A stretch of DNA of 64,000 nt from Camellia lanceoleosa (taxonomy: Eukaryota > Streptophyta > Magnoliopsida > Ericales > Theaceae), in assembly GCA_025200525.1 (NCBI GenBank), contig CM045763.1, positions 159,532,246 to 159,596,245 of the forward strand. Reading direction: 5' to 3'. The translations under genes and the position numbers were made by a program. Of the stretch, positions 1 to 11,147 are shown piece by piece. Within the stretch, counting starts at the first letter, position 1; each line of letters starts with the position of its first letter. The notes beneath the pieces are model-generated. The model did no database searches, was not told the origin of the DNA, and worked only from the letters and a program-made list of their open reading frames with translations.

Positions 1-362
1 ACAAAGGTGTGTTGAAAGAGTTACAGAAGATTCAAGGACAAATTGACTGGGTTGGGTAATTTATGTATTATCTTTGTAATCTTTCTTTCTTCAGTAGTAG
101 ATTGATTAGTGGCGGTTCGCCCGTAGTTTTTTATTACAATTGAAGGTTCTTCAATTGTGGTTTTTTCACGTAAAAAATCGTTTGTGTCGATTTACTGTTT
201 TCTCCTAAAATCACTCTCGTAAGTGCTTGTTGATTTTAGATTGAGTGTTTGTGGATAATTGGGATTTGGAATATTTTAATCTTGATCAAATCACGAATCA
301 CGTAGGATTTTCATTTATTTATAGCCTTCATGTTCTCTTAAAATAAAATATGGGTCAAGTAT
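1..362. other. Possible Copia-type LTR remnant, noncoding
   Basis: No coding sequence is visible. The stretch at about 100-220 (a 'TTCGCCCGTAG' phrase, T-runs, then 'CACGTAAAAAATCG') resembles the R-U5 part of many plant Copia LTRs. No LTR boundary, primer-binding site or target duplication is visible, so this is a resemblance only. The stretch is cut by the solo LTR that starts at 363. Confidence 0.3.
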
Positions 363-548
363 TATAGCGACCCCGGTCTTTCCCATTTGATTATTGTATC
401 CGGACTTAGGTTCCGTAGATTTTATCATTGTATTATTGTTGTTGTCGTCCTTTAATTTCTTATTATTGGGTTATAGGATGTCTTGGGCAGGTTGATTGCA
501 GGTTGGTTGAGTTTAGAAACCAAGTGTTGATGTCCAGTTTTTGGCTTG

Positions 549-865
549 GTCGCTCGAGCGAGCTTCTCTTCGCTCGAGCGTGGTCTTGTTTTGGTCCGTC
601 CCTCGAGTGAGCTTTCTTTGGCTCGAGCGAGCGATTGCGTCTAGGCTTAAGACCTGAGAGCATTGTTTCTTGGCTCGAGCGAGCTTTTCTTCGCTCGAGC
701 GAACTGGTTTGTTCTTCGCTCGAGCGTGCGTCTGCTGCAGACCTGTGAGCTTGAGTTCTTCGCTCGATCGAGCTTTCCTTCGCTCGAGCGAGCTTCTGGG
801 TTGATGGCTCGAGCGAGCTTTTCTTCGCTCGAGCGACCAAGGCTTCGCTCGAGCGAGCCTGTCCA
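549..865 (+). repeat. CTCGAGCG palindrome array in solo LTR 1
   Basis: About eleven exact CTCGAG hexamers plus one variant (CTCGATCGAG) occur in about 315 bp, most embedded in GCTCGAGCGAGC. They often come in pairs separated by TTCTTC or TTTTC. Spacers of 30-60 bp separate the pairs and share short phrases around GCAGAC. The array stops right before the TATA box of the LTR. Similar arrays are in the other family LTRs. Confidence 0.9.
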
Positions 866-866
866 G

Positions 867-876
867 TTTATATAGG
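867..876 (+). promoter_or_regulatory. Putative TATA box of solo LTR 1
   Basis: TTTATATAGG lies immediately after the last CTCGAGCG unit and is followed by a pyrimidine-rich leader (about 930-965), the usual layout of a plant LTR promoter. Transcription start is inferred, not seen. Confidence 0.55.
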
Positions 877-2346
877 TAGCAGCGGGTTTTTAATCAGTTT
901 TTTATTATCTTCTTGATCCCAAACCCTAGGTCCGACTTCTCTCTCTCTTTTCTCACCTTCTCTCTTAGGTTTGATCTAGTTAGAGTGCGTTTCTACCCTA
1001 GTTGCTTTATTAAAAAGGTAGAGTGGGTCGAGGGTTACGTTTTAATCTGAACATTCTTGATTTTGGAGCACTTTGGAGTTTGGGTCATCATCTCCGTCTT
1101 CTCTTTTGGGTTATTTCTTCGAGGTAGGGATTTTCTACTCCATGTTATACGTTTTGTTCTAAGCTTTAGTATTTTGATATGTTGGGGGTAGTTTGGTAAT
1201 TTTGGTAGAAACCCTAGGGGTTGATATAAATTAATTTGTATAATTAATTTACGGAAATTGCGGTATTGAGTTAAATTCATGGAATTGGGGAATTTAGTGA
1301 TGTAATGATATAGTCGGGTAGTTTAAATACTTACCTATGAGAATGTTAAATTTACATTTGTTGATATATTTATTTCTTGTTTAGAAATAACTGTTTTGGA
1401 CTATCGGTGGAGGATAGTCATGATTGTTGTAGACATTGCATGTGGATTAGGAAAAACTGAAACTAATCACATTGGTAAGTCATATACTTTGACTATTGAA
1501 TTAATACAGAAATTACGTGTATTGATTGAGCATTGCATATGCATATTGTTTGGGAGGAGATAGGGGATGTACTCCACGGTTTAGGGGAAGATAGGGGATA
1601 GACCTCTAAACCGGATTTTGTTTGGGAGGAGATAGGGGATGGACTCCATTAGCATCACTATTATGTGTGCTTATTGATTATAGAAGTGTTTCTATATGTT
1701 GTTGATACAACACTAAAATGTTTATCAAATGAGAAGTATGAAGTGTTTTGATATGAGCCTTAAGTCTCATTTGTTTTGTTGACATTGGAAGTAATGTGAA
1801 TGTGATATATATATCTCACTGTTATAAGTTTGGCCAGGTTCTGAGCCATGTTGATAATAATGGAAAGTGAAACGTGTCATAGACATTAGTGTCATGAAAA
1901 TGTATGATAATGAACTGGATAAGTGTGTAAACCATCTATTGAATGCTACTGCTTTATTCAATGCTTATATTTGGTTTAGTATTTCTCTACTGGGCTGTGG
2001 CTCACCCTATATGGGAACATCATTTTCAGGTCCAGGTGATTCACTACCTCCAAGGACTTAGCTTGGGAGGATTGGGACTCAAAGACTTGTCTTTATTTAC
2101 TTGTTTTATTTGATACATGTAAACATTCAAGCCTAGGGCTTTATTTGTAATTGAGTTAGAACTCTTATTTCTTTGTGTCCAAGTGTTGGCTTGGCAAGAT
2201 GTAAGCCCGTAGGGCATTTATTTTGATGTTACATGTAATGCTTTTATTTAGTAATACTCTAATGGTTAATAGAATGTTTTGTTTTCTATTATTAATGCAT
2301 GTTAATCTTATATAATTGGGCTTATTTTTGAGGGCGTTACAAGTAT

Positions 2347-3195
2347 AAAACAACATCGAATATTATTATGAAAATTATTTGAATATTTGGTGAAACTATT
2401 CTGAAAATTGTACCAAATATTTATTCTGAAAATATCGAATATTTTATTTAAAAGTTGTGTATTGTTTGAATGCGAAACATCACTCCAGTTTGACTATGAT
2501 TTGGACCCTAGCTAATGGGGGTTATTTATTGGCACAGAAACTGGTTTCTTTTGGGGCTTTGCCACCGGCCTACGTGTGGTTCTGGGCCTTATCACGGGCT
2601 AAGTGACCGTAGTCACCAAGACTTGGGTTTTGTGAATTGCATCATTGAACCATTTGAATATCGAACCATCAATTTTGAACAACGAAATTTCATCGAATTA
2701 CCTCATTGTCTTTTCAATTAAAATGTATTGCTACACTGTTTATTTTCAGCTACGAAACCATCTTACAAAATAATTGTTCATTTATTGAATGGTAGCAAAA
2801 AATATATTTATTGGTTATCGACTTTTTTTTTTTTTTTTTTTTTGTATACTTGATCCAGTTAACAGTGATGGTTGGTTATTTACTAGGCTGTCTAACTTAC
2901 CCTTATTTTATTTTTCAGATTCTAAGGAGTAGAGCTACGCGGGGTTTTTACTTGTGGGAGTGCCGAGAGTAGGACTATGATTTAAGTACTTGGATTATTA
3001 TTATTATTTCTTTTATTAGTGGACTTGGTGGACAATTTCATATGATAAGAATTATCTATTTGTATGGTTTTTAGCATTATGATATTTAAGGATTTAATTT
3101 GAGTATTTTACATTGTTGGTTATGTGTTGGACTCTTAGCCTTGCATGCTCACTTAAATGAGTGTGCGGCGTTGTCACGGAGCTTGGGGCGTGACA
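2347..3195 (+). mobile_element. 3' part of 5' LTR of element C (boundaries partial)
   Basis: The segment ends GGGGCGTGACA and is followed 6 bp later by a tRNA-iMet primer-binding site, so it is the end of a 5' LTR. Its beginning is not located: solo LTR 1 inserted to its left, and the matching 3' LTR of element C (from 6313) is only about 200 bp long, so the two copies cannot be aligned. A long T-run lies near 2824-2843. No genes. Confidence 0.5.
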
Positions 3196-3201
3196 ATTTT
3201 A

Positions 3202-3219
3202 TGGTATCAGAGCCAGGTT
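3202..3219 (+). other. Primer-binding site, tRNA-iMet, element C
   Basis: TGGTATCAGAGCCAGGTT matches the primer-binding site typical of plant Ty3/gypsy chromoviruses primed by initiator methionine tRNA. It sits 6 bp downstream of the LTR end. Confidence 0.9.
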
Positions 3220-3467
3220 ATAATTTTAAAAGTTGGTATAGAATAGTGGTGAGATTGGGTAGATGTAGGATTGGGAACGCTTATAATTTAGTAAAATGTT
3301 AATTTTATTTATGTGCTATAGGGATTTGAGAATAGAATAAGATGAGGTTTTATTATTGATGCATATAAGTTGCAATGAAACATGAGGAGACATTGGCAAA
3401 TATGGCTAGGAATACACACCAGGGTTAAACGAATCGATGGACTGGTAATAATAATCGGTGAAGGAAT

Positions 3468-4823
3468 ATGACTAATATTGGTAGTGGTTCTCAAGCAGTC
3501 GGAGGAAATCAAGGGCAAGAGTTGAAGGAACAATTACAAGAGTTACTAGATAAGGGCTTTATTAGGCCTAGTGTTTCTCCTTGGGGTGTGCCCATTTTAT
3601 TTGTGAAAAAGAAGGATGGTAGTTTTCACCTTTGCATTGATTATCAAGAGTTAAACAAGGTGACAATTCGAAATAAATATCCTTTGCCTAGGATAAATGA
3701 CCTATTTGATCAATTGCAAGGAGCACAAGTCTTTTCTAAGATTGACCTTCGTTCTAGATATCATCAGTTGAAGGTTAAGATGGAAGATATACCTAAGACA
3801 GCCTTTCGAACTAGGTATGGGCATTATGAATTTTTAGTGATGTCGTTTGGGTTGACCAATATGCCTACAGCTTTTATGGATTTAATGAACAAAGTATTTA
3901 AACCCTTCTTAGATCAGTTTGTGGTAGTTTTTATTGATGACATTCTTGTGTACTCAAAGAGTAAAGAGCAGCACGAAGAACATCTGAAAATAGTGTTGTA
4001 GTTATTAAGGGAGAATAAATTATTTGCTAAATTAAAGAAGTGTGAATTTTGGCTGGAGAGTGTATCATTTTTGAGTCATGTGATATCTAAAGACGGGGTG
4101 TCTGTTGACCCCAAGAAAGTGAGGCGGTGGTAGAGTGGAATAGGCCTACTAGTGTCACTGAAATTCGTAGTTTCTTGGGTTTAGCAGGATATTATAGAAG
4201 GTTTATTGAGGGATTTTCCCGAATTTCTATGCCTTTGACTCGTTTAACACAAAAAGGGGTTAAATTTGAATGGTCTGATGATTATGAGAAGAGTTTCCAG
4301 GATCTAAAGAGTCGATTAGTGTGTGCTCTAGTACTTATAGTTCCGTTCAGAGATGAAGGTTTTACCATCTATAGTGATGCATCGAAGATGGGCTTGGGTT
4401 GTGTCCTGATGCAGAACGATAAGGTAGTGGCATATGCATCTAGGCAGTTGAAGCCATATGAGCAGATTATCCTACTCATGATTTGGAGTTGGCTACAGTG
4501 GTGTTTGCATTGAAAATCTAGAGGCACTAACTATATGGGGTGAAATGTGAGATATTCACTGATCATAAAAGTCTGAAGTATATTTTCACTCAAAAGAATT
4601 GAATATGAGGCAAAGGCGATGGTTGGAGCTATTAAAGGACTATGATTTGACTATCAATTATCATCCAGGAAAAACCAATGCAGTGGCTAATGCCTTGAGT
4701 AGAAAGACGCCAAGTAATTTAGCTACCTTGATCACTGACCAAAAGAATATCTTGGAGGACTTGCGAAGGTTGAATATCGAGATTAGATGGCATAACCATG
4801 GAGTGCAGTTGGCAAACCTTTGA
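3468..4823 (+). pseudogene. Ty3/gypsy reverse transcriptase-RNase H, element C (degenerate)
   Basis: Reverse transcriptase is recognised from '[15 protein letters not shown]' through '[13 protein letters not shown]', '[19 protein letters not shown]' and the catalytic FIDD motif ('[10 protein letters not shown]'). RNase H follows ('[16 protein letters not shown]', then 'YHPGKTNAVANALSR'). The frame is broken by a TAG at 3999-4001, a likely 1-bp deletion near 4117, another frameshift near 4465 and further stops around 4514 and 4600. Only about 270 bp separate the primer-binding site from RT, so gag and protease are deleted. In an intact element this region makes the cDNA copy of element RNA. 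The element cannot be autonomous. Confidence 0.92.
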
Positions 4824-4835
4824 GTTCAACCCACA

Positions 4836-5954
4836 TTGATTGATAGAATTAAAGATGCTCAGGGAAAAGATCCTCAGTTGCAAAAACTTAAGGCTGAAAT
4901 GGAAATAGGGCTACAGATGGAATTTTGTATGCATAAAGATGGAACCTTGAGATTTGGAGAGAGGTTATGTGTGCCTAATGATTTAGAGCTCAAGAGAGAA
5001 ATTCTGAGAAAAGCTCACAGTTCAGGGTATACTGTACATCCAGGGAGCACTAAAATGTATAAAGACTTGAAGAGGAACTTTTGGTGGAATAATATGAAGA
5101 GGGAAATTGCTCAGTATGTTGCTCAATGTTTGGTATGTCAATAGGTGAAAGTTAAACATCAGAGACCTGCAGGTAAGTTACAACCTCTTCCTATTCCCGA
5201 GTGGAAGTGGGAACATATTACCATGGATTTTGTGATGGGGTTGCCTAGGACCCAAGGTGATAACAATGCTATTTGGGTTATTGTTGATCAATTGACCAAA
5301 TCCGCTCACTTTCTAGCTTTTATGGTAGGGTTCTCCTTAGAGAGGTTTGCAAAATTGTATATCAAGGAGATTGTGAAGTTGCATGGTATTCCGGTGACCA
5401 TAGTGTTTGATAAAGATAGCAGATTTGTATCTATGTTTTGGAGGAGTTTGCATATAGCTTTGGATACGAGTTTGAATTTTAGCACGACCATTCATCCTCA
5501 AAGTGATGGACAGTCAAAGAGAACTATTCAGACTCTTGAAGACATGTTGAGGGCATGTATTAATGATCTTGGAGGTTCTTGGGATGAGCATTTGGCCTTA
5601 GTGGAATTCTCTTATAATAATAGTTATCATGCGAGCATTCAGATGGCACCATATGAGGCTTTATATGGACGAAAGTATAGATCACCTATTTGTTGGGATG
5701 ATGTGGGCGAAAGAAACTTGTTAGGGCCTGAGATTGTGCAACAAACAGTGGACAAGATCAATCTTATTAGAGAGCGACTTCGCACTGCACAAAGTAGACA
5801 GAAAAGTTATGCAGATAACAGGAGACGCGATTTGGTGTTTGGGGTTGGAGACCATGTGTTCCTTAAGGTGTCTCCTGTGAAAAGAGTAATGAGGTTTGGT
5901 GTTCATGGTAAATTGAGTCTTAGATTTATTGGACCATTTGAGGTTTGAGATCAA
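4836..5954 (+). pseudogene. Ty3/gypsy integrase, element C (degenerate, catalytic Glu lost)
   Basis: An N-terminal HHCC zinc-binding region ('HSSGYTVHPGSTKMYKDL' ending 'CLVCQ') is followed by a TAG at 5142-5144 and then the core domain ('ITMDFVMGLPRT', 'VFDKDSRF', 'HPQSDGQSKRTIQTLEDM'). The first two acidic residues of the DDE triad are present. The third position, normally E in 'GQSERT' (as in element A), is K at 5517-5519. The C-terminal 'GPFEV' region ends at a TGA at 5946-5948, after which homology continues ('DQIGEVAYKLALPPS'). This is a pseudogene of the enzyme that inserts element cDNA. Confidence 0.92.
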
Positions 5955-6317
5955 ATTGGAGAGGTAGCTTACAAACTTGCCCTACCACCTTCACTAGTTG
6001 GAGTTCATAATGTCTTCCATGTTTCGATGTTGAGGAAGTATATACCGAATCCCAATCATGTGATTGATTATGCACCATTTCAGTTTAAGGAGGATTTGAC
6101 CTATGAAGAACACCTTGTAAGAATTGTTGATAAGAAGGAGCATGTTTTGAGGCGTCGAGTCATCCACTACGTTAAGGTTCAATGGAGCAATCACTCGAAG
6201 AGAGAAGCTACTTGGGAACTTGAGGATGAAATGAGACAAAAGTATCCACAACTTTTTGAGACTACAGGTATGTCAAATTTCGAGGACGAAATTTCTTTTA
6301 AGAGGGGAAGAATGTAA
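5955..6317 (+). pseudogene. Chromodomain tail of integrase, element C
   Basis: After 'VGVHNVFHVSMLRKYIPNP' the sequence continues with 'YEEHLVRIVDKKEHVLRRRV', 'YVKVQWSNHSKREATWELED' and 'YPQLFE', a C-terminal chromodomain. This marks the element as a chromovirus (Tekay/Del-like). The domain is known to steer integration towards chromatin marks. The terminal TAA (6315-6317) overlaps the first bases of the 3' LTR, a normal arrangement. This part reads without stops although upstream domains are broken. Confidence 0.9.
6295..6312 (+). other. Polypurine tract, element C
   Basis: AAGAGGGGAAGAA directly precedes TGTAAAACCC, the start of the 3' LTR. It is preceded by the 'TTTCGAGGACGAAAT' phrase common just before chromovirus polypurine tracts. 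It is the plus-strand primer site. Confidence 0.85.
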
Positions 6318-6861
6318 AACCCAAGTTGTGAGTAGGATTATTTTATTGGATAGATTAGTAATTAAATTAATTTATATGGGTCATTTATTAATATCAAAGA
6401 ATTAGTTATGAGATGGCATTATATTTCCTATTACTTAGATGGGTAATTTTGTAACTTTGAAAAATTAGGTTAATAAGCCCACCTATTGTGGCTTTAAGTC
6501 TTGGAAACAAACAAAACAGAGGCTATGAATTGCTCCATAGGGGGCTAGGGTTTGAGAAGGTAAAAGAAAAAAGAAAAGAAAAAGAGAAGAGATGTTCAAG
6601 TGAGGCTGCAATAGGGATTGGAGGCAGCACGTTGGTGATTTTGGGACACCCACTGGTTAAGGTTTGTTTCCAAGGCTTAAAGCCACAATAGGTGGGCTTA
6701 TTAACCTAATTTCTCAAAGTTACAAAATTACCCATCTAAGTAATAGGAAATATAATGCCATCTCATAACTAATTCTTTGATATTAATAAATGACCCATAT
6801 AAATTAATTTAATTACTAATCTATCCAATAAAATAATCCTACTCACAACTTGGGTTTTACA
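6313..6861. repeat. Large inverted repeat: 3' LTR start fused to its own inverted copy
   Basis: Arm 6313-6512 (TGTAAAACCCAAG...) and arm 6662-6861 (...CTTGGGTTTTACA) are near-perfect reverse complements of about 200 bp, separated by a 149-bp spacer of purine-rich sequence. The left arm is the beginning of the 3' LTR of element C since it abuts the polypurine tract. No target duplication is visible around 6313-6861 (left AAGAA, right TCACC), so it does not look like a simple MITE insertion. Confidence 0.9.
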
Positions 6862-8229
6862 TCACCTTCGCTTAGCACGGATCGTCACGACTAAACTACG
6901 GTTTGATGTACGACCCGTCTTGCTAGGTATGACTCGTCTAACAATTCTAATATAAAGTAGTGAAAAACATTTTATAACATGATTTGAATAAAGTCTTTAT
7001 TGCACAAAAATATCTAAAAGTTATACAACTGTATCCAAATCAAATTAAAACTAAAAATACTAAATACAACTTACCCTGATTACTTAGTCAGGGTTTCATC
7101 TCTACTCTAAGAAGACAATTACTACACTCTAATATTTACAAACTAAACACTCTCACTATAGGCCGAAGCCCTCTTCTCCTGCCTTGAGCTCTCTTCCCCA
7201 GCTCCTCTCTCCCCTTTTACAGGCAAAGCACTTGCAAAGAAAACAAATAATAATAATACAAATAATATTATATTATAATAAAATATATACATATATTTAT
7301 ATATAATTGAGGGTGGGACCACCTCATTTGTTTGCTTGTTTTTATTTTTTTTATTTCTCTTTTCTTTATTGTTCCTTTCTTTTCTTTTCTTTTGTTTTGC
7401 TCCATTTTTTCGTAAAATGCACAGTAATTTACTGTGCACTTTACAATATAATAATATATAAAAGATTTAAAATGCATTATTTACATTAATATATATATAT
7501 ATAAACACCAAAAATATATGCAAACACACAAAAACCACACAAAATTATAAATTGATACAAATTAATAAACTAATAAAGTGTATATTAAGGGATTAAATGT
7601 GTACATTTAAGCACTGATCCCAAATCATTTCATTACATATCTGTTTTTGTGGACTGGATAAGGAAAGATTGAAATCCAACGAACTATTAGTCCTAGATAA
7701 TTAGTCATTAGACTATTTGACTGGAAATGATGTGTATCTCATGTTTGTTTTGTCATGAGATTAGATGTTTGAAAATGACTATTTTAGTGAATCTCATGTT
7801 TAATTAAAAAATTATGAAAGATGATAACTTTTCAAAAGATTATTTTGTCTTTTTGAATTGTTTACAATGGCAATACTAAATTTAAAGTATATTTTATTTT
7901 AGTAAGACTACTATTAATTTTATTTACATGTGACATTAGAGGTATATTTTCATTTATAATTTTGTTAATATAAAAAAAAAGACTATTATATATCACGAGA
8001 TTAATTTATATATGTTTAAAAAAAATGTTATATATTTTTTTTCTTTTAAATATTGAAAGTATATTTCATTTTATTATTTTGTAATACCAAAAAAATAAAA
8101 GAAAACAATTATATATCACGAGATTAATTTATACATGTTTAAAAAAAAATCTAACATGCTTAAAAAAAATGTTATATACTTGAGGGGTCAATTTTGTCAT
8201 TTAACTACATTTCTATCCCACAATCCTAT
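6862..8229. other. AT-rich noncoding stretch
   Basis: I see no gene here. Pyrimidine-rich and A/T-rich tracts dominate (about 7320-7510). A sequence near 8190-8229 flanks the MITE. The only structure I can support is the local duplication listed separately. Confidence 0.6.
7938..8180 (+). repeat. Diverged tandem duplication, unit about 120 bp
   Basis: Two adjacent copies share 'TATATATCACGAGATTAATT' (about 7987 and 8111), followed by 'ATATGTTTAAAAAAAA' or 'ACATGTTTAAAAAAAAA' and later 'AAAAAATGTTATATA'. A T-rich linker separates them. Confidence 0.75.
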
Positions 8230-8711
8230 GGCCCTGTTTGTTTTCTGCCATGACAGTCCGAAGTGGACTGTGATGGATGAACAGTCTCCTAACTCCATGT
8301 TTGTTTTGGAAATGGAGGTCTGGATTAGTAGTCTGTTCGTACTATGAAAGGCCTTGGAGGTCCGAATTAGTAGTCTGAGTGAAGTGGTGGTATTAGAAGA
8401 TAATCCGTTTAGCTTAGGATGTTACTGGACGTCTGCCCAGAAGTCTAGCCGGTTGTCCGACCGGTCAACTGCAAATTTTTTTTTTTTTTACTTGTTGGAC
8501 ATTTTTTTTTTAACATTAATGTTTAATGTTTTTGTATTTTTTGTGAAATAAAAATCATAATTTTATTTGTTTTATTATTTTATATAAAAATAATTTAACA
8601 ATCCCCCCCACTAACAACTATCATAAAAACAAACACAATTTTACTAATTCCCTCACTATCAATCCTTCACTAACAATCCTCGTTTTTTTACCTCTGAAAA
8701 CAAACGAGGCC
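8230..8711. mobile_element. Tourist-like (PIF/Harbinger-type) MITE, 482 bp
   Basis: Terminal inverted repeats GGCCCTGTTTGTTTTC (left) and GAAAACAAACGAGGCC (right) are flanked by a 3-bp duplication TAT (8227-8229 and 8712-8714). There is no coding capacity. The 'GGCC(T)TGTTTG' terminus and 3-bp duplication fit Tourist-type MITEs mobilised in trans by PIF/Harbinger transposase; the superfamily call is inference. Confidence 0.75.
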
Positions 8712-9134
8712 TATGGGATAGAGTTATCCCACATATGTAGAACTATTAGTCCAACTTTTATTTTTCTATCCAAATATTAAACTAATTATTCCATTAGACA
8801 TGAAATCCAATCCCATAGTTGTATCCCACCAAACCAACACCTAACTCTCTTCTAATGAGCAAGTCCTTGCAAATATTTTTCTCAAGAAAAAAGATATTTA
8901 AAAAAAACATACACAATCTATCATAAAATACTCACAAAGTATGAGTCTTACTGTGGCACTCACACAGTATGGGACCTATATCCATATGAGATTGGCGGAC
9001 TTAACAGGGAAATTTATGATACACATCACCCCCCGTTAAGGGTATGTACCATATATATATATATATATTGTTACGTTCTTTTGTGATTTGTTACTTATTT
9101 AAATGTTGTTTATTTCTCTGATAAAAATTACGAT
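8712..9134. other. Noncoding stretch including part of a palindromic element
   Basis: No gene. From about 9020 ('GATACACATCACCCCCCG', then an (AT)n run at about 9050-9068) the sequence resembles the reverse complement of 55040-55130, so it may be the outer part of the left arm of an old inverted-repeat element (see 11148-11270). Confidence 0.4.
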
Positions 9135-11147
9135 TGTAACGCCCTCAAAATATGACTTAAAACAATCATGCACAAGATCCATGAATCAGATAAGAAACAT
9201 TATATTTTCATTCATCAGAGTGTTCTTTACAAAGATGTTACATGTTAACTACAAAATAGAGGCCCTACGGGCTTACAACTCTCCAAGTGGATACTTGTTT
9301 ACAATAAAAAAAAGAGTTCTAACTCTTTACATATTAAGCCATTGGCTTGAATTTACATTTATCATCAAGATAAAAATAACCAAAAAGAATCTTCAACTCC
9401 CAAAACCTTCCTAGCTAAGACCTTGAAGGCAGCATATCACCTGTACCTGAAAGTGGTGTCTCAAGTAGGGTGAGCCAATGCCCAGTAGAGATATGCTAAA
9501 CAGTATATGAGAATTAACTAAAACATTTACATTCGATAAATGTTTAACACATAAGACCAACTTATACACTTTCCAAGTCCAATCAACATTTAAATCTTTA
9601 GTTCAACCCATTTCCTTTTATTCATCCAAATCAATTCAAAATGAGACTACAACTCATATTATCAACACTTCAATCACAAACATCATATATGCACTTTCAT
9701 TCACTTGCCATTTTACGGAACTACGCCCAAGGGACCCGGCACCCAAACATATGATTTCAAGACTTTCACCCAGGACACTCTGGCCAACTTAGTTGTCAAT
9801 GGAGTCCATCCCCTATCTTCTCCCAAACAATGGAGTACATCCCCTATCTCCTCCCACACAATATACATATACAATGTATTTGAACATGCAGTCATATAAA
9901 ATGACCCAACAATTCACATGTTCAATGCGTTAATTCAACCGTCACATTCAATGACATGTTCCAATTGATTAGTTTCAATTCACCTAATTATCATACAGTG
10001 TCTACAACAATCAAGACTATCCTTCACCGATAGCCAAAACAGTTATTTCTAAACAGATAAATAAATGTATCAAACAAATAATTTATCACATTTTCCATAC
10101 GTGAGTGATTTATAAATCCAACTACACCATTCAATCACAATTCCGTCTAATTTCATAATTTCCAAATCAATTTCATATTCTCAAAATTTATCTCATTATT
10201 TAGACAAATAATTTATTTTATCCCAATTAAAGCTTTTTCCCTCTTTTCTTATATATTGTTCCCAAGTCCAATTCTCACCCATATTACACAAGCAACCCCA
10301 ATTTCAAGGTCTCACAACATATGGAATAGTTTTAATTCTAAACCCTAACTTCACCCAAAATCTCCAAACTTCCCATACAACCACCATTTATACAAAATGA
10401 CTAATATCTATGTTAAAGCTCATAAAAATGAGTAGATTATCCCTGCCTCAAATGGAGAAGCTTAGAGGAGAAGAAGAGGAAAACTCAAGATGCTTCAAAC
10501 CCACACTTTTTCGAATCAAAACGTAGCCCACGCGAAGCTCAAGCCTTAATACAAAGGGAGTAGGGTAGAAGAACCCTAGATCAAGAGTATTTGTAGAGAG
10601 AAGGGGTACTTTAGAGAGAGAGGCAGCCGGATTAGGGTTTTTGGATGAAAAGATGAAGAAAAAGTGATAAATATCACGCTGCTGCCAACTGATATAATCG
10701 AGGCTCGCTCGAACGAAGGAGTGGTCGCTCGAGCGACCAGACACAACAAAACCTCGTTCGAACACAAGAAGCATTGCTCGAGCGCACAATACAAGGCTTC
10801 AGGTCTGCTACCATGCAGACGCACACTTGAGTGAAGAAACACAAAACATAGGGCTCGCTCACTCGAGCGAAGAATACCAACCTTCAGGTTTTACAAAGAT
10901 GCAGACGCACGCTCTAGCGCAAGAGTACTCGCTCGAGCGCAAGAAGCCTCGCTCGAGCGAAGAAGCAAAATTCTGGGCAGCAACCATTTGTTTCAACTCA
11001 TAACCAACATGTTCCAAACTCGCTCAACACATCCCAAAACTCAAATACAAGGAATTAAAGGATGGAAACAAGATATAGACAACAACACAATCATAAATCC
11101 CAAGTCCGGAACACAACAAAGGTCGGGGGAAAACATGGATCGCTATA
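9135..11147 (-). mobile_element. Solo LTR 2, chromovirus family, minus orientation
   Basis: On the plus strand it begins TGTAACGCCC and ends GGATCGCTATA, the exact reverse of the ends of solo LTR 1, and is flanked by a perfect duplication ACGAT (9130-9134 and 11148-11152). It contains the conserved 'CATCCCCTATCTC' block (about 9790-9860) and a CTCGAG array (10702-10962). On the minus strand a TATA-like 'GATTATATCAG' (about 10690-10700) follows the array. No internal region, so a solo LTR. Confidence 0.93.
10702..10962 (-). repeat. CTCGAGCG array in solo LTR 2 (partly decayed)
   Basis: Roughly ten GCTCGAGCG-like units; several are mutated (CTCGAACG, TTCGAACA, CTTGAGTG, CTCTAGCG), others exact. 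Short shared spacers contain GCAGACGCAC. The array lies directly upstream (minus-strand sense) of a TATA-like box, as in solo LTR 1. Confidence 0.85.

Larger units (their letters stand above)
363..2341 (+). mobile_element. Solo LTR 1, Tekay/Del-like chromovirus family
   Basis: The LTR starts TATAGCGACCCCGG and ends GGGCGTTACA, and is flanked by a perfect 5-bp duplication AGTAT (358-362 and 2342-2346). There is no internal region, so it is a solo LTR left by LTR-LTR recombination. The same ends define the LTRs of element A (13210-42776), which ties it to that chromovirus family. Inside are a CTCGAG-motif array, a TATA box, and the family-conserved block of 'GGAGATAGGGGATG' repeats near 1555-1645. 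Open reading frames here are shadows of the repeat array. Confidence 0.93.

Noticed and set aside
463..840. Open frames over the CTCGAG arrays (also near 10450-10880, 13300-13770, 40670-41190, 57316-57749)
   Set aside because: Repetitive palindromic units avoid stops in several frames on both strands; peptides are Arg/Ser/Leu repeats with no family resemblance.
549..865. CRISPR-like repeat-spacer look of the CTCGAG arrays
   Set aside because: Repeats are too short and degenerate, spacing is irregular, and the arrays lie in LTR promoters of a plant genome.
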